Shown: piece by piece, positions 14,969-21,804 of the stretch | Layout of the letters: every line of letters begins with the position of its first letter | Numbering within the stretch: position 1 is the first letter of the stretch | DNA from: Streptomyces sp. NBC_01571 | GTDB taxonomy: Bacteria; Actinomycetota; Actinomycetes; Streptomycetales; Streptomycetaceae | DNA: 64,000 nt | Assembly: GCF_026339875.1 (NCBI RefSeq) | Contig: NZ_JAPEPZ010000004.1 | Coordinates: 62,001-126,000, forward strand | Direction: 5' to 3' | The notes under the pieces: model-generated | Databases searched by the model: none | What the model saw: only the letters and a program-made list of their open reading frames with translations | What the model was told of the DNA's origin: nothing | Made by a program: the position numbers and the translations under genes

Positions 14969-17041
14969 GTGTCCGACGTAGACGATCCGACCGGCATCCT
15001 GGTCCGCGGACCGTGGCGCGATGAGCCGTCGTACGCGCCGCCACCCATCCCTGATTTCGCGGACACTATTCCGGCAGCAGATGATTCCTCGGAAACTCAG
15101 CCGGACCTGTCTGGAAATGCTGCGCTGAATCTTTCCCCGATTCCGTCCGCGCCGGATCCGGCGTCAGTGCTGCGATCCGACGGAATTGCAGAACCAGAAG
15201 CGGAAGACGGTGAGGATCAATACGGGGACGGCGAGTATGTTCAGCCTCGTTCTCTCGCCGATCGACTCGGTGACTGGCTGGAATTCCGTCTGGAAAGAGC
15301 CCGAGACCGTCACGAAGGGGAAGCTCTTTTTCGTGAGGCGGAAATAGCGCGGAAAACGGAGCTCCTGAAGGGGCGTACGGCGCAGGAAGTCGCGATGTTG
15401 GAGCAGAACGGAAAGCTCCACGCCGCGATGATGAAAGCGAAGGGTGACAAGGCGGAGGCGCGTGGCAAAGGCGGCGTCGACCGGACGAAGTCACCGGGTT
15501 CGGGTCTGGGATCAGGCAAGGGCCTTTCGAAGTCCGGGGGTTCCGGCGGGTCTTCCTCGCGCGGCAAATCCAATCTCGGTGGCTCCAGCGGGCGTTCCGG
15601 TCCCGGCTCGAGCAAGGGGGCCGGCGGAGGAGGCAAGGGCGTCGGAAAGGGCCCTGAGCGTTCGCCTGGCGGCCGCACGAACGGGGGCGGGGGAAAAGGG
15701 TCGCCCGGAGGTTCGAAAGGCCTCCAGAAGGGCCCTGGTGGCGGGAGCGGGAAGGGTGACCGCGGCCACGCTCAGCCGGGCCCGGCGTCCAGCGGCCGGG
15801 CCGAACGAGCCCGCGGCCGCCAGGAGCGGGCCGGCACCCGACTTGCTGCGCGGCAGGCAAGGCGCACCGCAGACCATGCGGCCGCCCTCGCTGACCGGAC
15901 CCAGGACCGTGACCAGACCCGTGCGCAGCGGCAGAAGGACTGGAAGGACCGTCGGGCAGAGCGGAAGAAGCGCGATGCTGCGCGGAGGGCGAAACGGGAA
16001 CCCGCGGCTTCGGCAGGCTCTGAGCGCACGACCCTGGGCGCGGCCGTCACGCAGGAGGCCCAACGCCGCTGGGACAAACGCCGAGACAAGGCGAAGAGCG
16101 GCCGGGAGAAGGTGAACCTGACCAAGGAGAAGGAGAAGCCGAAAGGAAGGACTGGGGGCGCCGGCGGAAGCGGCGAGAAAGCCGCCGAGGGGGGCAGGGG
16201 CGCCGGTTCCAGCACCGGTAAGGACCGGGCCGGCAAGCCAGGCGCCTCCAAGCCTGCTGGCGCACAGCCGGGCTGGAAGCGCCGTCGTTCTCAACGCGGG
16301 AAGCCGAGCGGCACCGGCCGAGCACGTCAGGGGGGCCGCGCTCGCCGTGACGGACGCAGCAGAACCCACAACGGGCCCTGGCCGGACGACCCGTTCGCGC
16401 CGGAAGGCTCTGTCCCCGATGTGGAGTGGCCCGATCGGCCCACCCGGTCGCCGCGCAGCCCTGGCGGTGGCGAGGAGGACATCGAGGACGCGGTCATCGT
16501 CCCGGACGACCCTGCCGCGGTGACGACTGGCGTCCGGGGTCTGCCGCCCGCACCCGAACCGCACACCGAGCGGCCAGGTACCAGCCGACCCACCAGCACG
16601 GAAGGGAACAGCGTGAGCAGCGCATCGGTCCGCAGGGCGTCCGGCACGGGCGGCCTGGCTGCCCAGCACCGCACGGACATCACGTTCGACGAATACCTGA
16701 TGACGATGGCGAACATCGCCATCCAGGCCGCTTCCGACCGGGAGCGGGCCGAATCCCTCGCTAAGGCCCTCGACCAAGTCGCCGATGCCCTGCGGGAGAT
16801 GGCCGCCGACCTGGTCGGCGACCACAACATCGAATCCTCCGTCACCGACCTGGTCGTCGACCTGGCCGACGCGGCGGACCGGATGAAGAAGCAGGCCGAA
16901 CGGTGCGCGATCGAGTGCGAGCTCGCCATGGAGGCCGCCAAACTGGCGGCCTCCATGGTCGCCCGCGTCTACGGCCAGGACATGGCCGCGAAGGAAGAGG
17001 CTGGACTCAGGACCGCGTCGGCCGCCGCCCACCACGACTAG
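14969..17041 (+). CDS. large disordered basic protein with C-terminal helical domain
   Basis: 690 aa, GTG with AAGGAGGTG upstream. Residues 1-90 are acidic/Pro-rich; 90-150 helical (LADRLGDWLEFRLERARDR...); about 155-285 is a Gly/Ser/Lys low-complexity tract; about 285-470 is Arg/Lys-rich (RRAERKKRDAARRAKRE); the last 130 residues are a helical domain (ITFDEYLMTMANIAIQAA...). The charge would allow non-specific DNA binding. Proteins like this occur next to FtsK/TraB-type genes on actinomycete plasmids with no proven role. Some bases in the early part are less GC-biased than neighbouring genes. The gene at 17066 follows after 24 bp. Confidence 0.8.
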   Translation: MSDVDDPTGILVRGPWRDEPSYAPPPIPDFADTIPAADDSSETQPDLSGNAALNLSPIPSAPDPASVLRSDGIAEPEAEDGEDQYGDGEYVQPRSLADRLGDWLEFRLERARDRHEGEALFREAEIARKTELLKGRTAQEVAMLEQNGKLHAAMMKAKGDKAEARGKGGVDRTKSPGSGLGSGKGLSKSGGSGGSSSRGKSNLGGSSGRSGPGSSKGAGGGGKGVGKGPERSPGGRTNGGGGKGSPGGSKGLQKGPGGGSGKGDRGHAQPGPASSGRAERARGRQERAGTRLAARQARRTADHAAALADRTQDRDQTRAQRQKDWKDRRAERKKRDAARRAKREPAASAGSERTTLGAAVTQEAQRRWDKRRDKAKSGREKVNLTKEKEKPKGRTGGAGGSGEKAAEGGRGAGSSTGKDRAGKPGASKPAGAQPGWKRRRSQRGKPSGTGRARQGGRARRDGRSRTHNGPWPDDPFAPEGSVPDVEWPDRPTRSPRSPGGGEEDIEDAVIVPDDPAAVTTGVRGLPPAPEPHTERPGTSRPTSTEGNSVSSASVRRASGTGGLAAQHRTDITFDEYLMTMANIAIQAASDRERAESLAKALDQVADALREMAADLVGDHNIESSVTDLVVDLADAADRMKKQAERCAIECELAMEAAKLAASMVARVYGQDMAAKEEAGLRTASAAAHHD

Positions 17042-17065
17042 GAAACAAGAAGGGAGACAACCCTG

Positions 17066-17485
17066 ATGAGCAGTGATGTCGCACCCCAGACCACCAGCGC
17101 GGTGCCCGTCCCGGCCGACGCCGACAACCGCTTCAAGGCCGTCCAGGCCAAGCTCGACGCGTTCGCTCGCGCACTCGACGACGCCGGCAGCGACCTGGAG
17201 AGCCTGGTCCGCAGCGTCAGGAGCAACGCGGGCCGTGCCGAGGACACCGCCCGTGACGTCGCCAACGCCGAACTCGACCCGAAGTTCGTGGAGCTGAGCA
17301 GCAGCGTCGGAGTCGCCCTGGGCGGTGCCGCCGTGCAGGTCCGCAGGCTCCGCAACACCGCACAGGAGACCGCCGACCTCACCCACGAGACCCGGCGCAA
17401 GCACTCCAAGCTCTACGGGGCGCTGGACGACATCCGCTCCAACCGCCGTGAGAGGACGCCCCGGCCGGGCTTCTTCAACCGCTGA
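17066..17485 (+). CDS. small helical protein of the transfer module
   Basis: 139 aa, ATG with GGGAGAC upstream. After a short polar head it is a long helix pair (FKAVQAKLDAFARALDDAGSD, VGVALGGAAVQVRRL) with a basic tail ending in PGFFNR. No enzyme motif. It sits directly before the TraB-like gene and is probably cotranscribed with 14969. Role unknown; a structural or DNA-handling accessory is likely. Confidence 0.7.
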   Translation: MSSDVAPQTTSAVPVPADADNRFKAVQAKLDAFARALDDAGSDLESLVRSVRSNAGRAEDTARDVANAELDPKFVELSSSVGVALGGAAVQVRRLRNTAQETADLTHETRRKHSKLYGALDDIRSNRRERTPRPGFFNR

Positions 17486-17507
17486 CCTATCCCCCACCCA
17501 TACCCGC

Positions 17508-17563
17508 CACGGGCGGCCCCGCAGTCTCGCGCGGGGCCGCCCGTGCCCTTTCCTGAAGGAGAC
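17508..17563 (+). promoter_or_regulatory. hairpin with loop complementary to the traB-like ribosome binding site
   Basis: CACGGGCGGCCCCGC (17508-17522) pairs perfectly with GCGGGGCCGCCCGTG (17531-17545). The 8-nt loop AGTCTCGC contains GTCTC (17524-17528), complementary to GAGAC (17559-17563) within the GGAGAC ribosome binding site of ATG 17568. It could be a terminator, or fold as a pseudoknot that hides the start. Confidence 0.5.
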
Positions 17564-17567
17564 AGCC

Positions 17568-19694
17568 ATGGCCGCGCCGCGCAGTGTCGCGCTCGAACGC
17601 CTCGCCTACACTCTCGCCGCGCCCGTGCTGGCCGTGGCCCCCAACGCCTACTCCGACAGCCCCGTCAACCAGGTCGTGCAGCTGGCTGGCGCCGCCGGCC
17701 TCGGCGGCTGGTTCCTCGCCTGGAAGGGCGAAGAGTCCGGCGCCGGGCGCAAGATCCTGCGCTGGAGCCCGGCGGTCCTGGCCGCTGCCGTGGACGTCGC
17801 CGCCCGGCATACCCCTGGCTGGGGCCCGTGGTGGCTGGACGGACTGCTGGCAGCCGGATGGGCGGCGGCTGGTCTTCTCGTACTGCCGTTCTCGCGGCAC
17901 ACCCGCCGCCACCACAGGCCGGCCCTCGCCACTCTCCCGGCCGACCTGCGCCCCACGGCCGGGCCGGAACCGGCGCCCGCAACCGTGCGCGCCAGCACCG
18001 ACCGGCTGACTCACGACGCGAACGTGCTGTGGGAGATCGCAGGCATGCCCGCCCGCACTCACATCGTCAAGGCCACCCGCCACCCGGGCATGCCGAACGA
18101 CCTGACGATCCTGGTGCGCGCCACCGAAGCCGGACGGCCGATCACCGGACTCACCGAGGCCGTGGTCGCCGCAGCGTTCGGCGTCCACGAGAGCGACGTC
18201 GAGCTCTCCGACATCGCGATCCAGCCCGGCCGGCAAGGCGGCCCGGGCTGGCTGGAAGCCCACATCACCCCCGACGCGAACGAACGTCGCCGGAGCCAGC
18301 CCACCGACCAGGAACGCTGGACGGACCGCATCGGTAGTCCCAAAGGCGGAGCCCCCGGTTCCGTCCTCGTCCACCGGACCCGCGACGATGCACGCGGCGT
18401 CACCTTTTACCGGGCGAAGATGGCCGACTCCACCGACACTCCGCGCATCGACCTGGCCAAGGTCTGCCGCGGACTCGGTGTGCCCGAGGACGACTCCTGT
18501 GTGTTCGTCCTCGTCGACGGCAGCGAGTTCCTGATCAGCGCGTTCGACGAGCCGCCGCTGTCCGCGATCTTCCCTGCCACCCGCGAGCTGCTCACCCCGG
18601 ACGCCAAGGGCATGTACGTGTGCGGGTTCACCATCACCGGCCAGCCGGTGAAGACGATGGTGTACCAGCACGACAAGAACGCGGCGGCCCACGGCCTCAC
18701 CCTTGGGGTCAGCCGGTCGGGCAAGACGCAGTTCTTCGCGATCCACATGGCTGCCCAGTCTCTGGACGGGGAGGTCGTGTGGCTGTCCACGGTCCGCAAG
18801 GACGAGAAGACCACCGTGCTCGGTCGGTATATCGACCGGCAGGGTTCGAACGCGCTGTGGATGGCCCGCTCGCTGCGGGCGGCTAACGCGCTGTGCGAGA
18901 TCAGGGCGGAGATGCCCTGGTCGCACGACGGTCAGCCGCATGACTACAAGCCGGGCGATCCGCGCTGCCCGTACCGGCAGCTGAACGTCTACGGCGACGA
19001 GTTCATGACCGCGGCGCAGGACGCGGACTTCGGCGAGTTCATCCAGAAGGACGGTGACGCCCTTACCGTCACCGGCCTCAAGTACGGCATCGGCTTCAAC
19101 CCGGCCGGCCAGAGCCCGTTCGCGCACAACGGCTTCTCCACGGAGATGAAGGACAACCTGCGGCAGAACTCGAGGCCGGTCATTTTCAACATGGGTTCGC
19201 CCGGCGCCACCCGCAAGGCGGCGGAGGGCACCATGGAGAACGCCCACGACGTCCCGACCATCCCGGCCCGCTACTCCCGCACCGAAGGTTCTGCGATCGA
19301 GCGGGCCATCCGCGGCGAGGCCGACCCGGAGAACGGCGTGTCCACCGGCGGAGTCGCGGTCATCGTCCTCGACAACGGCCGCGCCGTCCTCATGCGGTCG
19401 CTGTACGCGGACTTCGACACCGACCTGGCCGACCTGTTCCCCGAAGAGGTCAACCGGCTCACCGACCATGAGATCAGCGAGCTGGAGAAGCGCGGCCTGT
19501 GGTTCGACTGGAACGAGCCCGTGCGGCCCGGCGAGTTCTGGCCCGAGCCCGAAGAAGACGACGACGCTGACAGCGACGAACCGTCCCGCCGGTACGGCGG
19601 CAGAGGCGAGACCTCGTCGAGCGGGCACCAGGCCGAACCCGTCACGTCAGCTCGCCAAGCCCTTGCCGCCATCAAGAGCCTCGAAAAGGCCTAA
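17568..19694 (+). CDS. traB-like: TraB/FtsK-like conjugal DNA translocase
   Basis: 708 aa, ATG with AAGGAGAC upstream. N-terminal hydrophobic segments (about 10-110: LAAPVLAVAP.., VVQLAGAAGLGGWFLAW, WLDGLLAAGWAAAGLLVLPF) anchor it in the membrane. The ATPase part has a Walker A GVSRSGKTQ (about 384-392) and a Walker B-like LNVYGDEFM (about 475). The C-terminal 80 residues are acidic (GEFWPEPEEDDD) and end VTSARQALAAIKSLEKA. Streptomyces TraB proteins are FtsK-type hexameric pumps that move double-stranded plasmid DNA between hyphae; here the ATPase and anchors fit, but the usual C-terminal winged helix is not obvious. The acidic tail is duplicated in the next gene. Confidence 0.85.
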   Translation: MAAPRSVALERLAYTLAAPVLAVAPNAYSDSPVNQVVQLAGAAGLGGWFLAWKGEESGAGRKILRWSPAVLAAAVDVAARHTPGWGPWWLDGLLAAGWAAAGLLVLPFSRHTRRHHRPALATLPADLRPTAGPEPAPATVRASTDRLTHDANVLWEIAGMPARTHIVKATRHPGMPNDLTILVRATEAGRPITGLTEAVVAAAFGVHESDVELSDIAIQPGRQGGPGWLEAHITPDANERRRSQPTDQERWTDRIGSPKGGAPGSVLVHRTRDDARGVTFYRAKMADSTDTPRIDLAKVCRGLGVPEDDSCVFVLVDGSEFLISAFDEPPLSAIFPATRELLTPDAKGMYVCGFTITGQPVKTMVYQHDKNAAAHGLTLGVSRSGKTQFFAIHMAAQSLDGEVVWLSTVRKDEKTTVLGRYIDRQGSNALWMARSLRAANALCEIRAEMPWSHDGQPHDYKPGDPRCPYRQLNVYGDEFMTAAQDADFGEFIQKDGDALTVTGLKYGIGFNPAGQSPFAHNGFSTEMKDNLRQNSRPVIFNMGSPGATRKAAEGTMENAHDVPTIPARYSRTEGSAIERAIRGEADPENGVSTGGVAVIVLDNGRAVLMRSLYADFDTDLADLFPEEVNRLTDHEISELEKRGLWFDWNEPVRPGEFWPEPEEDDDADSDEPSRRYGGRGETSSSGHQAEPVTSARQALAAIKSLEKA

Positions 19695-19719
19695 CCCCTC
19701 TACTCCACGGGGCCGGCCC

Positions 19720-19983
19720 GTGCGAACAACGCTCGCCCAACCCCGGCCCGACCCACCTGACATCCGCGAGCTGGACAAGCGCGGCCTGCGGGGCGACTGG
19801 AACCGGGACCCCGACCCCGGCGAGTTCTGGCCGGAGCCTGAAGAGCCCGAAGATGACGACGAAACCGGCGGCGGCCGCTCCCGCCCGCATGGCGGCGGAG
19901 CCAACTCCGGCGACCACCGTGGCGAGCAGGTCACCTCAGCCCGCCAGGCGCTCGACGCCATCAAAAGCCTCAACAACGTCTGA
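19720..19983 (+). CDS. separately encoded copy of the TraB-like C-terminal tail
   Basis: 87 aa, GTG start without a strong ribosome binding site. From residue 12 on it repeats the end of the upstream translocase: RELDKRGLRGDWN..PGEFWPEPEE against SELEKRGLWFDWN..PGEFWPEPEE, an acidic/Arg linker, then VTSARQALDAIKSLNNV against VTSARQALAAIKSLEKA. It may be the remnant of a duplicated traB-like gene or a free tail that competes with or regulates the translocase. The frame is intact and the divergence is moderate, so it is not a very recent duplication. Confidence 0.6.
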   Translation: MRTTLAQPRPDPPDIRELDKRGLRGDWNRDPDPGEFWPEPEEPEDDDETGGGRSRPHGGGANSGDHRGEQVTSARQALDAIKSLNNV

Positions 19984-20057
19984 CCGGCCCCGGCCGGGGC
20001 CGTCCACAGGCGTCTAGCTGACCCCCGTTCACCTCCACTGATTCCCGCCCTGCCCCC

Positions 20058-20106
20058 GCGCGCTCCCTGCCAATCGGACGGGAGCGCGCATGCCCTTTCC
20101 GATTGG
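20058..20106 (+). promoter_or_regulatory. possible H-type pseudoknot over the 20115 ribosome binding site
   Basis: GCGCGCTCCC (20058-20067) pairs with GGGAGCGCGC (20080-20089). The loop contains CCAATCGGA (20070-20078), exactly complementary to TCCGATTGG (20098-20106), which overlaps the TTGGAG ribosome binding site of ATG 20115. Stem plus loop-to-downstream pairing is the layout of an H-type pseudoknot and would block translation. Confidence 0.6.
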
Positions 20107-20114
20107 AGAACCCC

Positions 20115-20621
20115 ATGGACGTAAACCGCTACACCCAGCCCCGCACCGAGTCCGAAGCCGCAATCGAAGCGAAGCGGATCATCGCCGAAGCCTGCCGTCC
20201 GGAACCGCAGTTCCCCACCTCCCACCGCGACGACACCGAACGGCCCGCGGTCGGCGACGCTCCGCCCGTCCGGCAGGACGACCGCCGGATCGTGCCCGCA
20301 TGGGCCTCGGGCATCGCCGTCGCGTCCATCGGCGTCGGCGCTGGATGCACCGGCCTCGGCTGCGCCGCGTGGCTGCTGTTCAACGGACTGTCCCAGGTCA
20401 GCGTCCCCGGCCTGGAGCGCTTCGCGGCCGTCATCATGGCGCCGTTCGCCGGCCTGGCCCTGGTGATCACGGCCGCAGGCGTCGCCATCCACCACGCCAT
20501 GGCGTCGACGACCACGCACAACACGACCAACGTCTACGAAGGGCCGGTCACCCATAACGAGAACCACGAGAAGAAGGAGACGCGCGGCTTCATGGTCTGG
20601 GTCCGCAAGCAGGTCAACTGA
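20115..20621 (+). CDS. small membrane protein of the transfer module (Spd-like)
   Basis: 168 aa, ATG 20115 (an upstream ATG at 20103 lacks a ribosome binding site). A polar head (1-60) is followed by two membrane segments (about 62-92, WASGIAVASIGVGAGCTGLGC; about 105-128, FAAVIMAPFAGLALVITAAG) and a polar tail with NTTNVYEGPVTHNEN. This type of two-helix protein is encoded beside tra genes on Streptomyces plasmids and is often grouped with Spd (spread) proteins. Translation may be controlled by the structure at 20058-20106. Confidence 0.7.
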   Translation: MDVNRYTQPRTESEAAIEAKRIIAEACRPEPQFPTSHRDDTERPAVGDAPPVRQDDRRIVPAWASGIAVASIGVGAGCTGLGCAAWLLFNGLSQVSVPGLERFAAVIMAPFAGLALVITAAGVAIHHAMASTTTHNTTNVYEGPVTHNENHEKKETRGFMVWVRKQVN

Positions 20622-20921
20622 GGACCCGCGGTCGTGCCTCGTATCCGATCCCTCACCGACAGGTCAGGCATCGGATACGGAACAGAACCTCCGGCACTCG
20701 CCACACCTGCTTGCCCGACCTGGGACCCGCAGCAACTATCCGCGGGCGCGGACCGGCAGCATCCGACCCTGCCTGGCACCCACCCGGCGGCTTTCCCCTC
20801 CCCCGCCCCGCCGCAGCGGGACCCACCGCTGCCACCTGCACGTATCCCCACCTGCGACGCACGCGACGTGGCTTCACCCGCATGCCCGCCCGCCCAACCT
20901 CCACTGACGAGGAGCTGCCCC
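20622..20921 (+). other. intergenic region, no gene recognised
   Basis: 300 bp with an open frame in phase with the 20922 gene (GTG at 20634). The Pro-rich, random-looking translation and poor start argue against coding. It contains the pair CGTATCCGATCC..GGCATCGGATACGG around 20640-20680, an inverted repeat (GTATCCGAT / ATCGGATAC) that may be a hairpin. Confidence 0.45.
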
Positions 20922-21701
20922 ATGCAGACTCACGACCGCCCCAGCACCGGCCACCCCCAGACTGCTGCCGACAACCTCCCTGTCCACGTCCCACGCCCGG
21001 TCACGAACAGGCCCCGGACCGCCAAGATCCGTGCGCGGTGGAACAGCGCCTGGCGCACCGGCGGAATCCTGCACCAACTCTGGGACGACATCCGCTGCGC
21101 GCGCATCGACGGCTGGCACGGCATGGCGGACTGGCTCAAGACACTGATCGCACTGACCGGCCTGTCGATCGTCGTCCTCTCGACCAGGTTCGCCGGCCTC
21201 ATCGTCATGGACGTCCTGCACCGCCTGCTGACCCTCGCACCGAAGATCCAGATCGGCACCGACACCACGTCCGGCGTGTGGGCCGTCGCCGCCCACCCCG
21301 TACGCACCTACATCGCGCAGCACTCAGCGGGCCTCGCCATCAGCGGATCCACCGTCTACACCCTGTGGCTGCTCACCGGGATCACCGGCCTGGTCGGCGG
21401 GTGGCTGTCACAGAGGAACGCCCTGCGGCTGCTCTGGGCGGCGCATGGAACGGTCACCGCGTACATGGTGTGGGAAGCCAGCCCGCCCGCCTGCAAGACC
21501 ATCGCCACCGCCCTCGCGATCCTGACCTGGTCGCTGCTGAGCCTGTTCGCGCTCCGCGGTGTGCACCTCCGCCGCTGGCACACCCGCGCAAACCGACCCG
21601 CCCGCGTATCGGTCGTGCTCATCCAGACCACTACACCGCCAACCGACAACCACACGGCCCGGTGGCCCGGCGGTCCCCATGACTTCGACGGCCCGCACTG
21701 A
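20922..21701 (+). CDS. multi-pass membrane protein, unknown
   Basis: 259 aa, ATG with GAGGAGCTG upstream. Membrane segments at about 65-90 (LKTLIALTGLSIVVLSTRFAG), 125-160 (AGLAISGSTVYTLWLLTGITG) and 165-210 (AHGTVTAYMVWEA; IATALAILTWSLLSLFALRG). Polar ends. It lies between the Spd-like gene and ftsK and is probably part of the transfer apparatus. Not recognised. Confidence 0.7.
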   Translation: MQTHDRPSTGHPQTAADNLPVHVPRPVTNRPRTAKIRARWNSAWRTGGILHQLWDDIRCARIDGWHGMADWLKTLIALTGLSIVVLSTRFAGLIVMDVLHRLLTLAPKIQIGTDTTSGVWAVAAHPVRTYIAQHSAGLAISGSTVYTLWLLTGITGLVGGWLSQRNALRLLWAAHGTVTAYMVWEASPPACKTIATALAILTWSLLSLFALRGVHLRRWHTRANRPARVSVVLIQTTTPPTDNHTARWPGGPHDFDGPH

Positions 21702-21722
21702 CGACCGGCCACTCTGCCTGGC

Positions 21723-21751
21723 CCTCGCCCGCACTGCACCAGCGGGCGAGG
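21723..21751 (+). terminator. 10-bp hairpin between membrane gene and ftsK
   Basis: CCTCGCCCGC (21723-21732) pairs with GCGGGCGAGG (21742-21751), loop ACTGCACCA. One of the recurring intergenic hairpins of this strand. Confidence 0.5.
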
Positions 21752-21804
21752 ACTGGACAGGCCGACCGGCCGCCTTGATCCGGCCAACCGTCACGGAGCC
21801 CCGA

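Noticed and set aside
15512..17569. 685-codon minus frame opposite 14969-17041
   Set aside because: Shadow frame produced by a GC-rich low-complexity gene on the other strand.
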